64,000 nt of DNA, from assembly GCF_000191065.1 (NCBI RefSeq), contig NZ_GL872282.1, positions 42,683 to 106,682 of the forward strand. Reading direction: 5' to 3'. The stretch's first letter is position 1. Each line of letters opens with the position of its first letter. Below the pieces are notes generated by a model, which did not search any database, was not told where the DNA came from, and saw nothing but the letters and a program-made list of their open reading frames with translations. This DNA comes from Prevotella multiformis DSM 16608 (GTDB lineage: Bacteria; Bacteroidota; Bacteroidia; Bacteroidales; Bacteroidaceae). Position numbers and translations under genes: made by a program. Positions 63,474 through 64,000 of the stretch are shown here, one piece after another.

Positions 63474-64000
63474 CTACTTCATCTTCCTCCTGCCAAAATT
63501 GAAGCCGGCATACAGATTCACGTTCCCGAAGAAATTGTTGGTTGAGAACTTGCTTCGCCGGTAATTATAGGCATGGAAGACTGCGCTCATGCCCGCATAC
63601 CATCTGCTGTTGTTCCATACAAGTCCGAAACGTCCGATGCCGTCAAAATTGATGTTGTTGAACTTGAAGTCGCTGAAAGAGAAACTGCGGTGTGTGACAT
63701 CGCCCGTACTCCGCTTATACGCCAGTGCCATGGAGAGCGAACCCGCCAGCAGCCAGTTATGGGCAAACACCCAGTTGTAGGCATATCCTCCGCTGACCGA
63801 AACATCCGTGTATTTCACCTGACTGAACATCAGCGTACTGTCGATCGGCGTGTCGTCCAGCCGGCTGCCCATCCGGTCGGCAACGATCCTGCCCAGTTCC
63901 TCCCAGTCTACATCCAGACTGTGGCGGGTATATCCGATGCCGATCAGCGGGCTTCCCGCCGAATGGCGTTGTATCGTGCTCTGGCTGAAGGCCGCCGGAT
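63474..64000 (-). CDS. DUF4421 family protein (partial, 5' end off window)
   Basis: The frame is open from the stop at 63474 to the right edge, at least 175 codons. Sequence before the first internal Met also reads as protein (FSQSTIQRHSAGSPLIGIGYTRH...), so the true start lies beyond 64000. The C-terminal part has alternating strands ending FFGNVNLYAGFNFGRRK, an outer-membrane-barrel-like pattern fitting DUF4421. The function is unknown. Confidence 0.8.
   Translation of the reverse strand, partial: PAAFSQSTIQRHSAGSPLIGIGYTRHSLDVDWEELGRIVADRMGSRLDDTPIDSTLMFSQVKYTDVSVSGGYAYNWVFAHNWLLAGSLSMALAYKRSTGDVTHRSFSFSDFKFNNINFDGIGRFGLVWNNSRWYAGMSAVFHAYNYRRSKFSTNNFFGNVNLYAGFNFGRRKMK

Overview
The window looks like a chromosome segment of a Prevotella-like member of the Bacteroidales. 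The evidence is: promoters of the Bacteroidetes type (TTTG, about 20 nt, TAnnTTTG); two type IX secretion genes (porQ and the plug protein); an ISAon1-type transposase; several families almost confined to Bacteroidetes (DUF4301, DUF4421, Imm50-like); a Rho factor with a long polar insertion; and lipoproteins with Bacteroidetes-style signal peptides. Most of the window is ordinary, dense, house-keeping chromosome. One accessory patch lies at about 18.1-23.0 kb.

Layout. 0-1 kb: edge of an ISAon1-type insertion sequence and a candidate small RNA. 1.1-10.7 kb, all on the minus strand: GH125 mannosidase; a deoxy-amino-sugar set (rfbB, fdtA-like ketoisomerase, GNAT acyltransferase, fdtB-like aminotransferase) with purT embedded in it; a YfcE-type phosphoesterase; a cytidylate-kinase-like protein; and a MATE exporter. 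11.8-18.1 kb, plus strand: GDP-fucose synthesis (gmd, fcl), a secreted prolyl oligopeptidase and yaaA. 18.1-23.0 kb: an AT-rich graveyard of Rhs and immunity-type genes, with fragments, two frameshifted genes, a 607-bp repeat element and a 164-bp MITE. 23-36 kb: valS, mazG, two related lipoproteins, rnz, aroB, a pyruvate carboxylase/oxaloacetate decarboxylase-type carboxyltransferase, an HD hydrolase, tatD, a polyprenyl synthase and tonB. 36.7-43.2 kb: porQ, galE, a small conserved protein coupled to the T9SS plug protein, and rho. 43.6-64 kb: DUF4301, a long RSH protein, a TPR protein, a substrate-binding lipoprotein, radA, an SGNH hydrolase, an SLT-type lysozyme, a GH25 lysozyme, a UvrD-type helicase, mtgA, an RluA-type synthase, fabG, a TetR regulator, a DUF1460 lipoprotein and a partial DUF4421 gene.

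How genes fit together. The rfbB/fdtA/acyltransferase/fdtB set and gmd/fcl supply nucleotide sugars for surface polysaccharide or for protein glycosylation, and galE supplies UDP-galactose. PorQ and the plug belong to the T9SS. The tonB, mtgA, GH25, SLT and DUF1460 genes concern envelope energy coupling and wall turnover.

The most unusual material is non-coding. A roughly 600-bp intergenic element with GGTTCTTCCGTTAAA ends occurs four times and contains three short blocks that could pair in two mutually exclusive ways. Three unrelated loci carry tandem palindromes with the same architecture (22-bp period, 5-nt loop, 5-6-bp arms). A structured small RNA with its own promoter and terminator lies at about 0.86-0.95 kb. 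Among proteins, the carboxyltransferase at 31.1 kb has lost its biotin-acceptor lysine, and the RSH protein at 45.2 kb has lost its hydrolase residues.
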